Source: Eucalyptus grandis (taxonomy: Eukaryota; Streptophyta; Magnoliopsida; Myrtales; Myrtaceae). From it: a DNA stretch of 64,000 nucleotides. The first letter of the stretch is position 1; every line of letters starts with the position of its first letter. The position numbers were made by a program, and so were the translations under genes. Shown here piece by piece: positions 21,618 through 34,092 of this stretch. The notes under the pieces were generated by a model that ran no database searches, was not told the origin of the DNA, and saw only the letters and a list, made by a program, of their open reading frames with translations. Location of the stretch: NCBI RefSeq assembly GCF_016545825.1, contig NC_052619.1, forward strand, positions 821,501 to 885,500, in the 5' to 3' direction.

Positions 21618-23710
21618 TGTTGATGCCTAAATTTTATTTAGGCCTATTTTATTTTATTAATTAAAATTTTAATTTAATTTATTTTGTCTTTTCGGATAAA
21701 TAGATAATAAAAGAGAAAAACAAAAAAAAACAAATAAAAATAGGAAAAAAAAAAAAAGAAAAAGAAGCCAATAGCCACGGGGCTAGGCCTTCAAAGGCCA
21801 GCCCCTCCCTCTTTCTTTTCCTTCGCGTAGGCCCGCGAGGCCCAGCCCACCCCTTCTCCTTGTCTTCTTCCTCAATCGGATAAGCAGCACGCATCGGAGA
21901 AGAGGACGCGTGCGACGCCAGAGCAAAATGGAGGAATAGTAGCGCACGTGGAGCGGGGGGGGGGCAGCTGGTGTTGGATAAGGACGTGCGGGGAGCAGTT
22001 GGCGTCGGATGGGACACCGGTTTGGCCGTCGAGGGCCGCTTGGCGCGGGAAGGGGACCGGTGGTCGAAGCTCGTCGACCGGACCTCCTCGCCTATAAATA
22101 GCGGAGCACTTCCGTTGTCGAAGAGGACGAGCGAGCGAGCTCCGAGATCTTCCCACTGAGAGACTTCGAGGGAGGAATCAAAGAGCGAGCGAGAGAGAAA
22201 TCGGGTCGCGAGCTCGGCCGACCTCCCACTGAGAGACTTCGGGGGAGGCCGCCGGTGAGCAAGTTCGAGGAGGTCGAGATCCGGCGGGAGGCTCGGATCC
22301 GGCCCGAATGAGAGAGAATCGAGGCTAAGGAAGGTCCGACCTAGATTTGCGCCTCGATCCGGAGTTTTGCTGCTGTCATTGCCGCCGGATCTTGTGCCAC
22401 CGCCGTTCGCCTTGACCAAGTCCCGACGCCGTTGCCTCGAAGGCTTGTTGTCGTGCCCCCCTCCGAGGCTATTGCCGTGACCGATCCGCCGACGCCATAC
22501 CAGATCGGGAAGCTGAGTTGCCGCCGTTGTTGCCCCGTCACCGCCACCATTCGCCACCCCATCACAAACAGTAAATGAGTGCCATCGCTGCCGCCGGTTG
22601 CGTTGTCACCATCGCATCCCCCTCTCGAACCGTGTCGCCACCGACCACACCAACGCAGCCGCACCGCTCGTCCTCGCCGTCCTCGTAAGCGGTTTGTCAT
22701 CGTCGTCGCCGCCGTCGCCGCCGTAATGCCTCGGTTTCCCCCAAGGCGCAGCGCGGTTTGCAAACCCTAGGGTTTGCGATTTTCCTGGTCATCGAATCGA
22801 GCCGGGTCTCGGAATCGGGTAGGGTTTCACTGGGAGCCGGGTTGTGAGGTTGGGTCGGATCCGGGTAGGGTTCCGCTAGGAACCCGCGTCTTCGGGCCGG
22901 GTCGGGTGTCCCCAAATGCTCGGCCACGGCGTCGTTTAAAAAAAAAAAAAGTCGGGGCCCGTTTACGTTTTGGGCTGTTCGGGTTGGACCCAACTGCGAA
23001 TCCGATCCGGTCGGCTTTTTAAATTTTATTTTAAATAATATTTAAATAAATAATTTATTTCAAAAAAATCCAAAATATAATTTATTTTCGAAAAATATTA
23101 AAAAATATTTTAATTTCCAGAAAATCGAAAAATATTTAAAAATGATAAAAATATTTAAAAATCCAAAAATAAAAATAAAAATAAAAAAATTCATATTTTC
23201 CAAAAAAATGCCAAAAATCCAAAAAAGCCAAAAATTCATGAAAAAGCCAAAAATTCATAAAAAGCCAAAAGACTTGTATTTTCTAAAAATACCAAAATCC
23301 AAAAAAATCCCTTTTATGTCCAAAAATTAGAAAAAGACTCAAAAATGTTTTTCCTCCCAAAATGCATGGAAAATCCCTCGAACATCCAAAAACCTCAAGA
23401 TTTAAATAAGATTAGATACCGAAAGGGCATTAGTGATTAACTAGTGTAATCAAGTCCCCGATCATAATTTCTTTGATTGCGCAGAGTGAATATTTCTTTC
23501 GATACTTCACTTGGGTTTCTAATCAACCCACCCCCAAATCGATTAGTGGCGACTCCATTTTAAAAATTAATTTACAGGTTAAAAACTCAGACTATTAAAG
23601 TCGTGAATTGGTGGACTTGTGAGAGTCCGGGCATAATTAATTTCAGCCGAGCCATTAGCCTCCGCAAGGCGCCCGCCCCTAATGTGGACGCCGAAAAAGA
23701 GGTCGCGACA
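21618..23710 (+). mobile_element. solo LTR, 2093 bp, probably Gypsy-type
   Basis: It starts TGTTGATGCC and ends GTCGCGACA (TG...CA) and is flanked by a perfect 5-bp TSD, AGGTT, at 21613-21617 and 23711-23715. No retrotransposon genes lie on either side, so this is a solo LTR left by recombination between the two LTRs of a full element. A TATAAATA box at 22093 precedes a GC-rich leader. A 'cccactgagagacttcg' motif is repeated at about 22150 and 22225. The phrase 'gattagtggcgactcc' near 23540 and the large size suggest a long-LTR Gypsy lineage; that lineage call is tentative. The 292-codon minus ORF at 21679-22557 is antisense GC-rich sequence. Confidence 0.88.
22093..22100 (+). promoter_or_regulatory. 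TATA box of the solo LTR
   Basis: TATAAATA lies in a CTCGCCTATAAATAGCGG context about 475 bp into the LTR. The GC-rich sequence downstream would be the start of the R region if transcribed rightward. Confidence 0.6.
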
Positions 23711-23983
23711 AGGTTGGCCTCCTATGCATAAACTGATCAAGAGTTGATACTAGACCATGGTATGCCAAAACCAATCGCTGAGCCTAAAGAAATCCATTGT
23801 CTTGCTCGATGGATTAGTCGCTTGAGCTAAGCTAGGCATGGTACGATTTCGTCTAAGAAAGCTATTTGCTGTTTGTTCTCTGGAACAACTATGAAATGAA
23901 GGTTGGCTTGGTAAATTCCACACGCCAAGCACCACTGGGGTTGTTTCGTGGCCAAGAAACTGCTAAACCGTGACACAAGCATG

Positions 23984-23986
<3 letters not shown>

Positions 23987-24028
<42 letters not shown>
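23987..24028. repeat. (TA)n microsatellite
   Basis: About 21 TA dinucleotides. It sits within a block (23975-24180) that matches 10935-11100, where the TA run is only a few bases long. Confidence 0.95.
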
Positions 24029-24033
<5 letters not shown>

Positions 24034-24179
24034 TTGTTATTCACTTTTTTCTTTTTTGAAGGTTTGGAAGAAGAGCTAAATGAGAGAAACTGTTATCCTC
24101 TTGCCGCCTCCAAGCGCTGAGCGTAACCTTCTTGAGCTGGGATGGGCTGGGAATTAGACCTCATTTTCTAAACTTCTCT

Positions 24180-25740
24180 TCTTCTTTTTTTCCCTTTTTT
24201 CTTTGACGCATCAATTTTCTTATTATTGAACTCGTACAAGAGGACTCCTTAAGCTCAATATTTGTTTGCTCGTGGATTGAAGCCCCAATCGCCGGTATCT
24301 TGCCGTGTTCTTGCAAGACAAATCTAAGGGGCAGGTGAAATCTAGGGCGCATGTGAATGAAGATTTGCTCATTGAACTCCCTTCAAACTGCTTATCAATC
24401 TTGGAAGCTATCGCAAGCTGAATTGAAAGCTGATGGGCCATACAGGATGTCATTGACGAATGAATGTTTTTAACTTGCCCCATTGGATGAGGTGAAACTT
24501 GTTGATTGCTCCATAAAGGCTCAGCCGCCGACTGTACCGCGAAGGCTCACCAAAATAAAATTCTCCCCTTTTATTGGTTGTCTTTTTTTCCTGGAGCCCT
24601 TTTGGGATATTTTGTGTTCAGAAACTCTATTGTCCAGCTCTAATGGAATCGCTATATGAATGAATGATAGCACTTTTTTGACCAAAAAAAAAAAAAAAAA
24701 AACTCATAAGGTAACCTATTATTTTTTTTCCTTCCTTAAAAGTTATTTTAGATGGATGTTCTTTCGTGGATAAGGACGTAAGTTTCAGATCTTCGGAAAG
24801 GAAAAAAAAAAAAAAAACTATAATAGTTACTGCTGAAATTATCGGTTCCATCTATCTTTTCATTTCACCACCCTCGTTGAGAAAGCAAAATACATAAGTG
24901 TCTATCTTCTTCTTCTTCTTTCCTTTCTTCTAAAGTTGGGGTATCATTTTCTAGTTTGGTTAATGAGAAGGAAATCGTTCTATTAACTAATTTTGTTAAT
25001 CTTGAAAATTGATAAGCCCTTGTACACTAAGTTCTCTACATTGCCACTTCATCTATTATTAGGTAATAAATTAAGGACAGTAAACTTTAGATGTTAATTT
25101 TTGTATTTAGCTTTAACTCTTTTTAATATAAAGAAAGTATGGATAGTATCCCCAATTTAAAGAGACTAAATCCACGGTATATGTCAACTTTCTATAGTAG
25201 AACAAATGCACGCTAAGCACGCCCAATGAACTTTGTATTGAAAGGATAGAGAATTAATTGCCATACCCTAGTAATGCTTCATGTAAGTGAACAAGGAGAA
25301 GCAAAAAAAAAAAAAAAAAAAATGATGCATTTATACCTTGGAAAACGAATGATTTGGAAAACCTTTTCTTAACAATAATTACTTGTATTGCTCATAAAAA
25401 TAAATAGATAAAAAATGTTTTCATCATGCAAAAAAATAGTTTTAACTTAAATTTGTTATTGTTAAAGAAAATATATTTCAATGACTAATTATTTCCAGTG
25501 ATATATGTAATTAATTTTGAAAATAATATTTTTCAAATTATTCATTTAATAAAAATAGATGGAGCCATAGTTTCTTTGAAAATGGGTATCTAATTGTTTG
25601 ATTTTAACTTGTGTCTATGAAATTCTATTTTCCTTTGGTTGTGTCGTACTCGTTGGAGTAAGTTTTCGTTACATGTTTTGTTCATTGTTACACCGTCCTT
25701 TAGGTAACTAATATTGCCCCAATTCACTATGCTGGTCGGT
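24180..25740. other. AT-rich spacer with one unrecognised minus ORF
   Basis: The minus frame 24223-24483 (MGQVKNIHSSMTSCMAHQLS...) is open for 86 codons, but I recognise no family and see no paralogue in the window. The rest has poly-A/T tracts and nothing supportable. Confidence 0.4.
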
Positions 25741-25752
25741 TTTTGATAACAG

Positions 25753-25862
25753 AACATTGAGCAAGAATGCGTTGAGAAACAAGAAGACAAGGGAGAAACA
25801 AAGGGAAAAAAAAGGCTACGGAGGCTGGTTCTGCCTCGAGTGATTCATGATATGATAGTTAA
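25753..25862 (+). pseudogene. EIF2A: last exon of an eIF2A-like gene, frameshifted, inverted copy
   Basis: After an acceptor-like GATAACAG, the frame reads LSKNALRNKKTREKQREKK. An extra A in the run near 25807 then throws it out of the AAQAGS reading seen at 13749-13857. The matching region spans about 25740-26120 here and 13460-13880 in the opposite orientation. The following propeller fragments at 27.36-28.09 kb lie on the same strand but in the wrong order for an eIF2A gene (C-terminus first), so the locus is rearranged. Confidence 0.55.
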
Positions 25863-26129
25863 TGTGGGTTTCATGTCTAGAATCTTGGTCACCAGTTTGA
25901 TTTCCCTCGCACAACAAAGAGGCTACGGGGGAAAACGGCGGCGCAATGCCTTATTTCCTTTGGAGTGGAGCTAATCCAATGATGCCGATATTGGGCTTTT
26001 GAGTGAAGATTGAAAGACTAACTTGAGAGGAGATGATCAGAGTACTTCTTTGCTCTCTGTTTGCTGTTCTTTGAATTTATTGTGATGAGGGCTAACACCG
26101 TGCAAATTAGAACTCCTTTTCTTCAAATA

Positions 26130-27340
26130 ATGTTCAAATATCTGCAAAATAGCATGAATTATTTGTCGATTCACTTAAGCTTCTACTTAGTTGTGTTCCC
26201 ATGTGTCTTGGTCCATGAATCCACATATAACGAAAGCTAATTGCCAATGGAGGATTCTTAGAGCAATGTTGGCATCTTTCGCCAATTTGCTCAGTTGGCA
26301 GTATTAGAGGGTTTTTCTCTCACCAAGGCACCTCCTCTTTATTACCCCGATCCCTTCCCCTTTCTCTTTATAAATTCAGTATTTAACCGTAACTTTTTAT
26401 ATTTAACAAATGATTTCTCACTTTGACATATTGCATAATATACATGGGAGACAAAACCTTCTTTAGAAATTATTGAACGCAATCGAGACATAATAAGGAA
26501 TATATGAAACATATAGGTCATACCATGTTCATGATAATTGCTCTAAATTAAATTATACTCGTGTGTGTATGCATATATCCAATTCCCTTAAAAAATACCT
26601 ATGATATATTTCTACCAAGTACATTTTCTGGAGTAGGACAATATCTCAGGTTCCTACTGTGAAACGACATAAGCACACAACATTAATACCATCTCATACT
26701 TGTAAAAAGAACTTCACATAAACACAAACTCAAATTGTTTTTATTCATCAGCATTTACATATATGTCGCAATCACTTACTTATAACGAGCAAAGAAATCC
26801 TGTTTTGTGTGCAAAGACATACACCTTAATAATCTGCTAGCCTAAATGCATGTTATCACTCTATTGCAAACCTAAGCTCTGATATCACTCAACACATGAC
26901 ACCCTATAATTCTCATGTCGGAATTATGAATAGACCTAAACTAGAGGCACTGCCACTTGGATATTTAACAAGACCAAAAAATAAATAAAGATAAAGAATT
27001 CTACCGGATAAAAGCACCTCCTATGTGGTAACGATTAACCAGAAGAACGTCGCCTGTAGTCCACGTAAAAGCATAATACCTAATCATCAAAAGAAAATTT
27101 AAACTAAAACCCAAAAATTAATTTATCACAGTACGATGTGGTGCAGCTACACTGGAATGATAGGTCAAGTGGACTTCCGGTTGGGGTGTAGTATGATGTT
27201 GATTAAATCAACCAAAGTTACTACGAGGAATCAAAGCTAAACTGCCTGACAACAGGTGGGAATCATGAAGGGCTTGTGCCTCTTTGCAAGTTTTTATTTG
27301 TTTTCTTACTAAGACGACCTACATAATAATTTTCTTGAAA
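26130..27340. other. spacer duplicated at 11.4-12.0 and partly at 42.5 kb
   Basis: About 26520-27110 matches 11370-11950, and 26990-27320 matches 42480-42790. No coding potential is supported. Confidence 0.5.
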
Positions 27341-27370
27341 CTTATCTTTTGCATTGTTGGTACTTTGTCC

Positions 27371-28080
27371 GGTACAAAGGGAACTAATCATGATGTTCAA
27401 TGGTCGTACTCGGTTCAGAATTTGCCGTTGTTTACAGATGTAACCTTCGCTGTTTCAAATTAGTCTCATCGCATATATCACATGCGAATGTGATGGAAAA
27501 CATCCATCTCCTCAATAAATTTATATCTTCAAGGATATCTGCTAGTGTTGTTCAGCTTTTGGAACTCATTAATGATTGTTCTAACTTTTTAGCAGTTCAT
27601 TTGAGCTGTAGAAAGTATCAAGCCGCGTGATCTCAGTTGGATCTATGGTCTGTGACAAAATATCAGGATGCTCAAAGAGGTATTCACCTAGAAAAAATAT
27701 TAAAACAGGGAAGTCAGCATTCACCGGTGAAAGAGGAGAGTTCGATGGTCGAATTTATCATCTTAATTACACAATATTCTAAATCCAGTTTAACAGTACT
27801 AATAAGAAATTAGGCAAGTTGTAATATCTCTCAATCTTTGTGTTATATTGCAGAAGTTTCTTGTAGTGACACTTCGTTAGCTACATTAGGTCTGTAGGCT
27901 TCCTTACTTCTCAGGCACTACTGGAGCTTTTATCCTTGCAAGCAGTAGCTTTCCTTTTGACTTTTCCGTGATCTATTCTAGTCATATGCCCCTACAAGAA
28001 GTACAACCTCCTCTTTGAGCTCGGAACAGGCCCTTATAGTACCGTCGGACGGAATCCGAAGGTGAAGTGCATCCCCCTGC
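27371..28080 (+). pseudogene. EIF2A: eIF2A-like propeller exons, copy 1
   Basis: The first exon (about 27371-27443) begins GTKGTNHDVQWSYS. A missing base relative to the 42.8-kb copy then shifts the frame before the GSEFAxVYG motif, which is found in the neighbouring frame. The second exon (about 27993-28075) carries NLLFELGTGPYSTVGRNPK, matching the conserved LGTGPYNTxRxNPKG strand of eIF2A beta-propellers. It ends in a C/G run instead of continuing. With one frameshift and most of the gene missing, this is a pseudogene fragment. Confidence 0.65.
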
Positions 28081-28099
28081 CGCAGGGGGGGAGGGAATG

Positions 28100-28915
28100 G
28101 GATGTGCGGTGACCTTTCTTTCTGCAATTTCTTTTAAATTTTTCTGAACTTTCTATAATTTCTTTTTTTTTTTTTTGTTTTATTTTCTTTCTTTTTCTTT
28201 TTCCAATTGCCAGTAGTCCGAAAAAAAGAAGAATATAATATAATATAATATAATATTAAAAATTATTAAAAATTTCAGAAAATTAAAAACAAATTTAAAA
28301 ATATCTACGTCAACACTGGCCGTGTTACATGTTACATAGACAACTGACATCCAATCAAAATTGACAAGTTAAACTACATTTGCAAATTGTTAAAATGTTT
28401 ATGATTAAGTTGACAAAATTAAAAAAGGTTTTGGACTATATCACATGATAAATTTAAGAATATTTTTTTATAGTAATCTCATCAAAACCTCATATTAACA
28501 ATACTCCTCTTCGAAATTCCAATCCGTGCATGATTGATTTTACGGCACAAGCATCACCGATCAACCATATATACTAATACAAATTTTTGGATGGCTTAAC
28601 ATAATGGGCAACCCCGAGAAAATTTTCTTAAACTCTTTTAGCATATTGTGAATCACAAAAAAACTAGAGTGAAAGTGAAACCATCTATTGTTTTTTTTTT
28701 TTCGCATAATCGATCAGCCTAATCGGTCAAGGCATTTTTGTTATTCTGGGTTACAATAAGAGCAATAGTTATTTTCAGAATTAATTTTTTTTCTATTTTT
28801 ACACTGGGAACAATTTCTGAATAAAGTAAGGTATTTGGTAATTATACAAAATTTATATTCTTGGAATACAAAAAGAACATAAATGTGGTTGGTAAAAATT
28901 TATAATTTTTTGTAT
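28100..28915. other. AT-rich spacer, paralogous to 43.6-44.24 kb
   Basis: It matches the 43.6-44.24 kb region, for example 'ttcgaaattccaatccgtgca' and 'caagcatcaccgatcaac'. The repeat 'tataatataatataatat' near 28235 is present only in this copy. From about 28820, 'aggtatttggtaattatac' resembles the start of the 21.0-kb element. No gene is seen. Confidence 0.5.
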
Positions 28916-28939
28916 TTATTTGTTTTTCTTCTTACTCAC

Positions 28940-29050
28940 GGACCAGCGACTAGCCGCACGACCACCGCACAAATGCCGCACGATCATCGCACAACTATTG
29001 CATGATCACCACTCAATCGCCGCACGACCGCTGACCGCCGCCGCAGGATT
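28940..29050. repeat. short 'ccgcacgac' repeat tract
   Basis: Imperfect tandem copies of CCGCACGAC/CCGCACAAC. The same tract occurs once in each unit of the 30.5-42.1 kb array, so this may be a detached piece of a unit. The ORF at 28920-29180 follows from it. Confidence 0.55.
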
Positions 29051-29889
29051 GCCGCCCACAGCCCACCGGTCGCGGGAGGGGGCGGCGGTTGGTGGGTTGT
29101 TGAGCCAGTCAACCCCGCGTTCACCCCACGCGTTCACACGACAAGGAGTGAATAAGACGTTGAGCCAGTCTACTCCATGAACGCGTCGACACCGATGGTT
29201 GAAGATGTTGAGCGCATTTACACGACATTAAGGGAATAAGATGTTGAGCCGTCTACCCCGCGTTCACGGACCAACATGTCGACCCACGTTCGCATTCACG
29301 GAGGAACGCGTCTACACTGATGCAAGAAGTGTCGACACCGTGTTCACCCCATCTGTCCTCTCAGATCCGCACAACACGGGCTTTTCCTCCCCACCTATGC
29401 CAGCGCCAATTTATACAGTGTTAGGAAAATACGTCTTCGAATTGGGTAGAACAATGAAATTAGATCTTTAGAGTAATCAAGTCGGATTTTGAGGCGTGAT
29501 ATCACTTTCTTTAAGGATTTATTTGCCCCACAAAGTTGCTAATGGTCATCGGCAAATTTTCTCCAAGATACAACAAAGTCTCAAATGAGAATATTATATA
29601 GCAATTCTAGTATTTGGTCTCTCATGGGAAACAATTGAAAAAATGGCTGTTTCATCTTTTTGAAAGAAGACGAAAATGGAAGAAGATGTGTGTTTGATCT
29701 CAAAACAAACGTACTTATCTTTGTCTTTCGAATAGAGGCAACCCTTCAAAAGGTTGCAAAAGAACAAGGCCAATCTTTCAGGAAATGTTGCAAAATGAAC
29801 AAGTACATCTCAAAGGTTACGTTGAAAATACATGAAAAAAAATCTGAATTAAATAATAATAAACAAAAAAGAATCGTGATTGCAACAAG

Positions 29890-30525
29890 GTGGTAATGCT
29901 TAAGTATATTTGGATTTTATTCACTGACAAGGAATCACTTTGGTGTCGTTGGATTCACTCCAATTTCTTAAAATGGGATAATTTTTGGGTTGCTGCAAGG
30001 CCATCGGTATGTTCTTGGGCATGGAAAAAGATCCTTCAGTTGAGGAAGGAATTCTGTTTATCATTTCTTTGGAAAGTTGGAAATGGGTCTCCGGTTTCCT
30101 TGTGGTATGACCGATGGCATACTGAAGGGCCTCTAAGTTTATTGGTACCGGATTCTTTAGTTGGCAACTCGGGTGTTCACAGACATGCAACCTTGGTGGA
30201 TTTTGCTACTCCTGAGGGCCTGGTCTTAAGATCCTTTTTGCGGTGCTAGGGTATGGATATACCAACACTTACTGATGCTCTGGATCGCTTTCTGTGGTGC
30301 GGTAATTCATCGAGTTCCTTTTCCATCAGTTCGGCCTGGGATTCCATTAGAAACAAAAGGAATAGAGTGCCGTGGGCCTCTTTTATTTGGGATAATGCTT
30401 TAGCTCCCAGGTTCCAATTTCACCTTTGGCTTATCATTAAAAACCGTTTGCCTACTTAGGCTTTTCTCCTCTCTTATGGAAGAATTGACTATACCTTATG
30501 TGTTTTTTGCAATACTGTGCCGGAT
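29890..30525 (+). pseudogene. LINE (non-LTR retrotransposon) 3' fragment with zf-RVT-like domain
   Basis: The frame 29890-30249 contains WAWKKILQLRKEF, FLWKVGNGSPVSLWYDRWH and GVHRHATLVDFATPEG. After a stop and frame change, 30253-30459 gives FSISSAWDSIRNKRNRVPW and FIWDNALAPRFQFHLWL, then NRLPT followed by TAG. These are typical of the region after the reverse transcriptase in plant L1-type LINEs (the zinc-binding zf-RVT domain). At about 30525 it abuts the tandem array abruptly. It is truncated at both ends and inactive. Confidence 0.8.
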
Positions 30526-32302
30526 TCCATTTTTTTCCTAATGGCAAAAGCAGACGACCGCAATTGTCCCGTGGGGAATTCACATCTCATGGTTTTGCTC
30601 CTCTTGACATTGATATCGAGAAGGGATTTGACCTAAATGTTTCCCGGGGGAATCCACATCTCGTACCGAGAACTCCTTGGGTCATGTCCATGACAGCTTG
30701 GGTCATGTTCTTGAAAGATTGGCTGACATGATAAATTCGTTGTTGGGTCTAAACATTCAAGGAGCCGTTTCTCTTGCTAGTTACATAACATTAACCAGCA
30801 ACGTCATCGTGTTTCTTTATGTGCTGGCTTCTTAGCCACTCTTGGAGGGAAATTATTCTCGTAGACCCAGAATCGGAGCGATTGGATCAATGGCCACCAT
30901 CCTAGCCTTTCTAATTAATATAGCCATGCTGGTCATCTACAAAATTTAATGACATTCGTATGCCTTTCTTTCCCAAGTTGGGAGGGGGGTTATAAACTGG
31001 ATTGGTTTTTCTATACGGATAGAGGAAAGCTGACATAGGACCGCCAGCCGCCGCACGAACGCTGCAAGATAGCAGCACGATTACTGCACGACCACCGCAC
31101 GACCACTGCATGACCGACATAGAAAATTAAATTGGGCTGACGTGGAGCCAACCAAGGAATTCACATAGTAATAACCTAGAACGATAAACCAAAGGCAAGT
31201 GCAATTTTGTCGAAAATATGACATGAAAAAGCAGAGCTTCAATGCAATTGTTCATAAATGCAGTCCTCAAATTTAATGATGAGCAGACATGTATATAGAT
31301 GTATATACTTTGGAGAACATGACCCAAGCTGTCAAGAACATGACCCAAGGAGAGATGAGATGAAAGAAACCTGCAATGCCGCTTGAAGAACTCCTTTCGA
31401 GATTGGATAAATTGGGGATCATTTCATCACCAAAGTGAAAGCAAGACTGAATTCTTTTCCTAATGGCACAAGCGCATTTACCGCAATTATCCCATGGGGA
31501 ATTCACATCTCATGGTTTTGCTCCTCTTGACATTGATATCGAGAAGGGATTTGACCTAACTGTTTCCTAGGGGGAATCCACATCTCGTACCGAGAACTCC
31601 TTGGGTCATGTTCATGACAGCTTGGGTCATGTTCTTGGCAGATTGGCTAACATGACAGATTCGTTGTTGCGTCAGGGAAATTATTCTGTAAACCCAGAAT
31701 GGGAGCGATTGGATCAATGGCCACCATCCTAGCCTTTCCAATTAATATAGCCATGCTAGTCATCTACAAAATTTATTGACATTCGTATGCCTTTCTTTCC
31801 CAAGTTGGCAGGGGACTTATAAACTGGATTGGTTTTTCTATACGGATAGAGGAAAGCTGACGTAGGACCACCGGCCGCCGCATGACCGCCGCACGAACGT
31901 TGCAAGTTAGCGGCACGACCGCTGCACAACCACTGCACGACCACCGCACAATCGACTTAGAAAATTAAATTGAGCTGCATGGAGCAAACAAAGGAATTCA
32001 CATAGTAATAACCTAGAACGGTAAACCAAAGGCAAGTGCAATTTTTTCAGAAAAGATGACATGAAAAAGTAGAGAGCTTCAATGCAACTCTTCATAAATG
32101 CAGTCCTCAAATTTAATGATGACCAAGACATGTATATAGATGTATATATCTTGGAGAACATGACCCAAGCTGTCAAGAACATGACCCAAGGAGAGATGAG
32201 ATGAAAGAAACCCGCAATGCCGCTTGAAGAACTCCTTTATGAGATTAGAGAAATTGGGGATCATTTCATCACCAGTGAAAGCAAGACTCAAATCATTTCC
32301 TA

Positions 32303-32728
32303 ATGACACAACCAAACGACCGCAATTGTCCCGTGGGGAATTCGTCCCGTGGGGAATTCACATCACATGGTTTTGCTCCTCTTGACATTGATATTGAGAA
32401 GGGATTTGACCAAACTGCTTCCCAGGGGGAATCCACATCTCGTACCGAGAACTCCTTGGGTCATGTTCATGACAGCTTGGGTCATGTTCTTAGCAGATTG
32501 GCTAACATGACAGATTCGTTGTTGCGTCTAAACATTCAAGGAGCCGTTTCTCTTGCTAGTTACATAACATTAACCAGCGACGTCGTCGTGTTTCTTTATG
32601 TGCTGGGCTGCTTAGCTGCTCTTGGAGGGAAATTATTTTATAGACCCAGAATGCTAGGGATTGGATCAATGGCCACTATCCTAGCCTTTCTAAGTAATAT
32701 AGCCATGCTGGTCATATACAAAATTTAA
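32303..32728 (+). pseudogene. array unit ORF, 141 codons
   Basis: ATG-initiated at 32303 because of a local duplication ('gtcccgtggggaattc' occurs twice). It keeps FTSHGFAPLDIDIEKGFD, the first hydrophobic segment (VVVFLYVLGCLAALGG) and the second (ATILAFLSNIAMLVIYKI) to the family stop. It lacks the upstream RLEKLGIISSPVKARLN part in frame. Confidence 0.4.
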
Positions 32729-33152
32729 TGACATTCGTATGCCTTTCTTTCCTAAGTTGGGAGGGGAGGTTATAAACCGGATTGGTTTTTCTATACATAT
32801 AGAGGAAAGCTGACGTAGGATCGCCGGCCGCCGCATGACTACCGCACGAACGTTGCACGATAGCGGCTCGATTGCTGCATGACCACCGCACGACCGACTT
32901 AGAAAATCAAATTGGGCTGACATGGATCCAACCAAGGAATTCACACAGTAATAACCTAGAAGGATAAACCAAAGGCAAGCGCAATTTTGTCAGAAAAGAC
33001 GACATGAAAAAGCAGAGAGCTTCAATGCAACTGTTCGTAAATACAATCCTCAAATTTAATGATCAGAAATACATGTATATAGATGTATATACAGGAAAAC
33101 ATGACCCAAGCTGTCAAGAACATGACCCAAGGAGAGATGAGATGAACGAAAC

Positions 33153-33569
33153 ATGCAATGCCGCTTGAAGAACTCCTTTATGAGATTGGAGAAATTGGGC
33201 ATCATTTCATCACCAGTGAAAGCAAGACTGAATTCTTTTCCTAATGGCACAAGCAGACGACCGCAATTGTCCCGTGGGGAATTCACATCTCATGGTTTTG
33301 CTCCTCTTGACATTGATATCGAGAAGGGATTTGACCTAACTGTTTCCCAGGGGGAATCCACATCTTGTATCGAGAAGTCCTTGGGTCATGTTCATGACAG
33401 CTTGGCTGACATGACAGATTCATTGTTGGGTCTAAACATTCAAGGAGCAGTTTCTCTTGCTAGGTACATAACATTAACCAGCAACGTCGTCGTGTTTCTT
33501 TATGTGCTGGGCTTCTTAGCTGCTCTTGGAGGGAAATTATTTTGTAAACCCATAATGGGAGCAATTTGA
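33153..33569 (+). pseudogene. array unit ORF, 138 codons, early stop
   Basis: Only this unit has an ATG (33153, from a C-to-A change in 'gaaacctgc') ahead of the RLKNSFMRLEKLGIISS start, so it is open from the unit marker onward. It ends early at GAI, where TGA replaces the GGA that begins the last segment, and it lacks the second hydrophobic stretch. Confidence 0.4.
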
Positions 33570-34092
33570 TCAATGGCCACAATCCTAGCCTTTCCGATTA
33601 ATATAGCCATGCTGGTCATCTACAAAATTTATTGACATTCGTATGCCTTTCTTTCCCAAGTTGGCAGGGGAGTTATAAACTGGATTGGTTTTTCTATACA
33701 GATTGAGGAAAGCTGACGTAGGACCACCGGTCGCCGCACGACTGCCGCACGAATGCTGCAAGTTAGCGGCACGATCGCTGCACGACCACCGCACGACCAC
33801 CGCACGACCGACTTAGAAAATTAAATTGGGCTGCATGGAGCCAACGAAGGAATTCACATAGTAATAACCTAAAACGATAAACCAAAGCCAAGTGCAATTT
33901 TGTCAGAAAATATGACATGAAAAAGCAGAGAGCTTCAATGCAACTGTTCATAAATGCAGTCCTCAAATTTAATGATGAGCAAGACATGTATATAGATGTA
34001 TATACTGGAGAACATGACCCAAGCTGTCGAGAACATGACCTAAGGAGAGATGAGATGAAAGAAACCTGCAATGCCGCTTGAAGAACTCCTTT

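Noticed and set aside
21679..22557. 292-codon minus-strand ORF
   Set aside because: It lies antisense within the GC-rich part of the solo LTR, has Arg/Ser/Pro-rich low-complexity content and a Phe-rich end from a poly-A tract; no domain is visible.
26000..26120. Continuation of the 25.75-kb eIF2A exon into a longer + ORF (GFMSRILVTSLISL...)
   Set aside because: It exists only because of a one-base insertion; the inverted paralogue shows the real frame stopping at the equivalent of 25862.
33056..33286. Minus-strand ORFs of the array (MNSPRDNCGRLLVPLGKEF...) as the true coding strand
   Set aside because: They are open in several units, but shorter than the + frame, lack the membrane segments, and end inside the inverted-repeat motif. 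The 16.8-kb relative supports the + frame. Not completely excluded.
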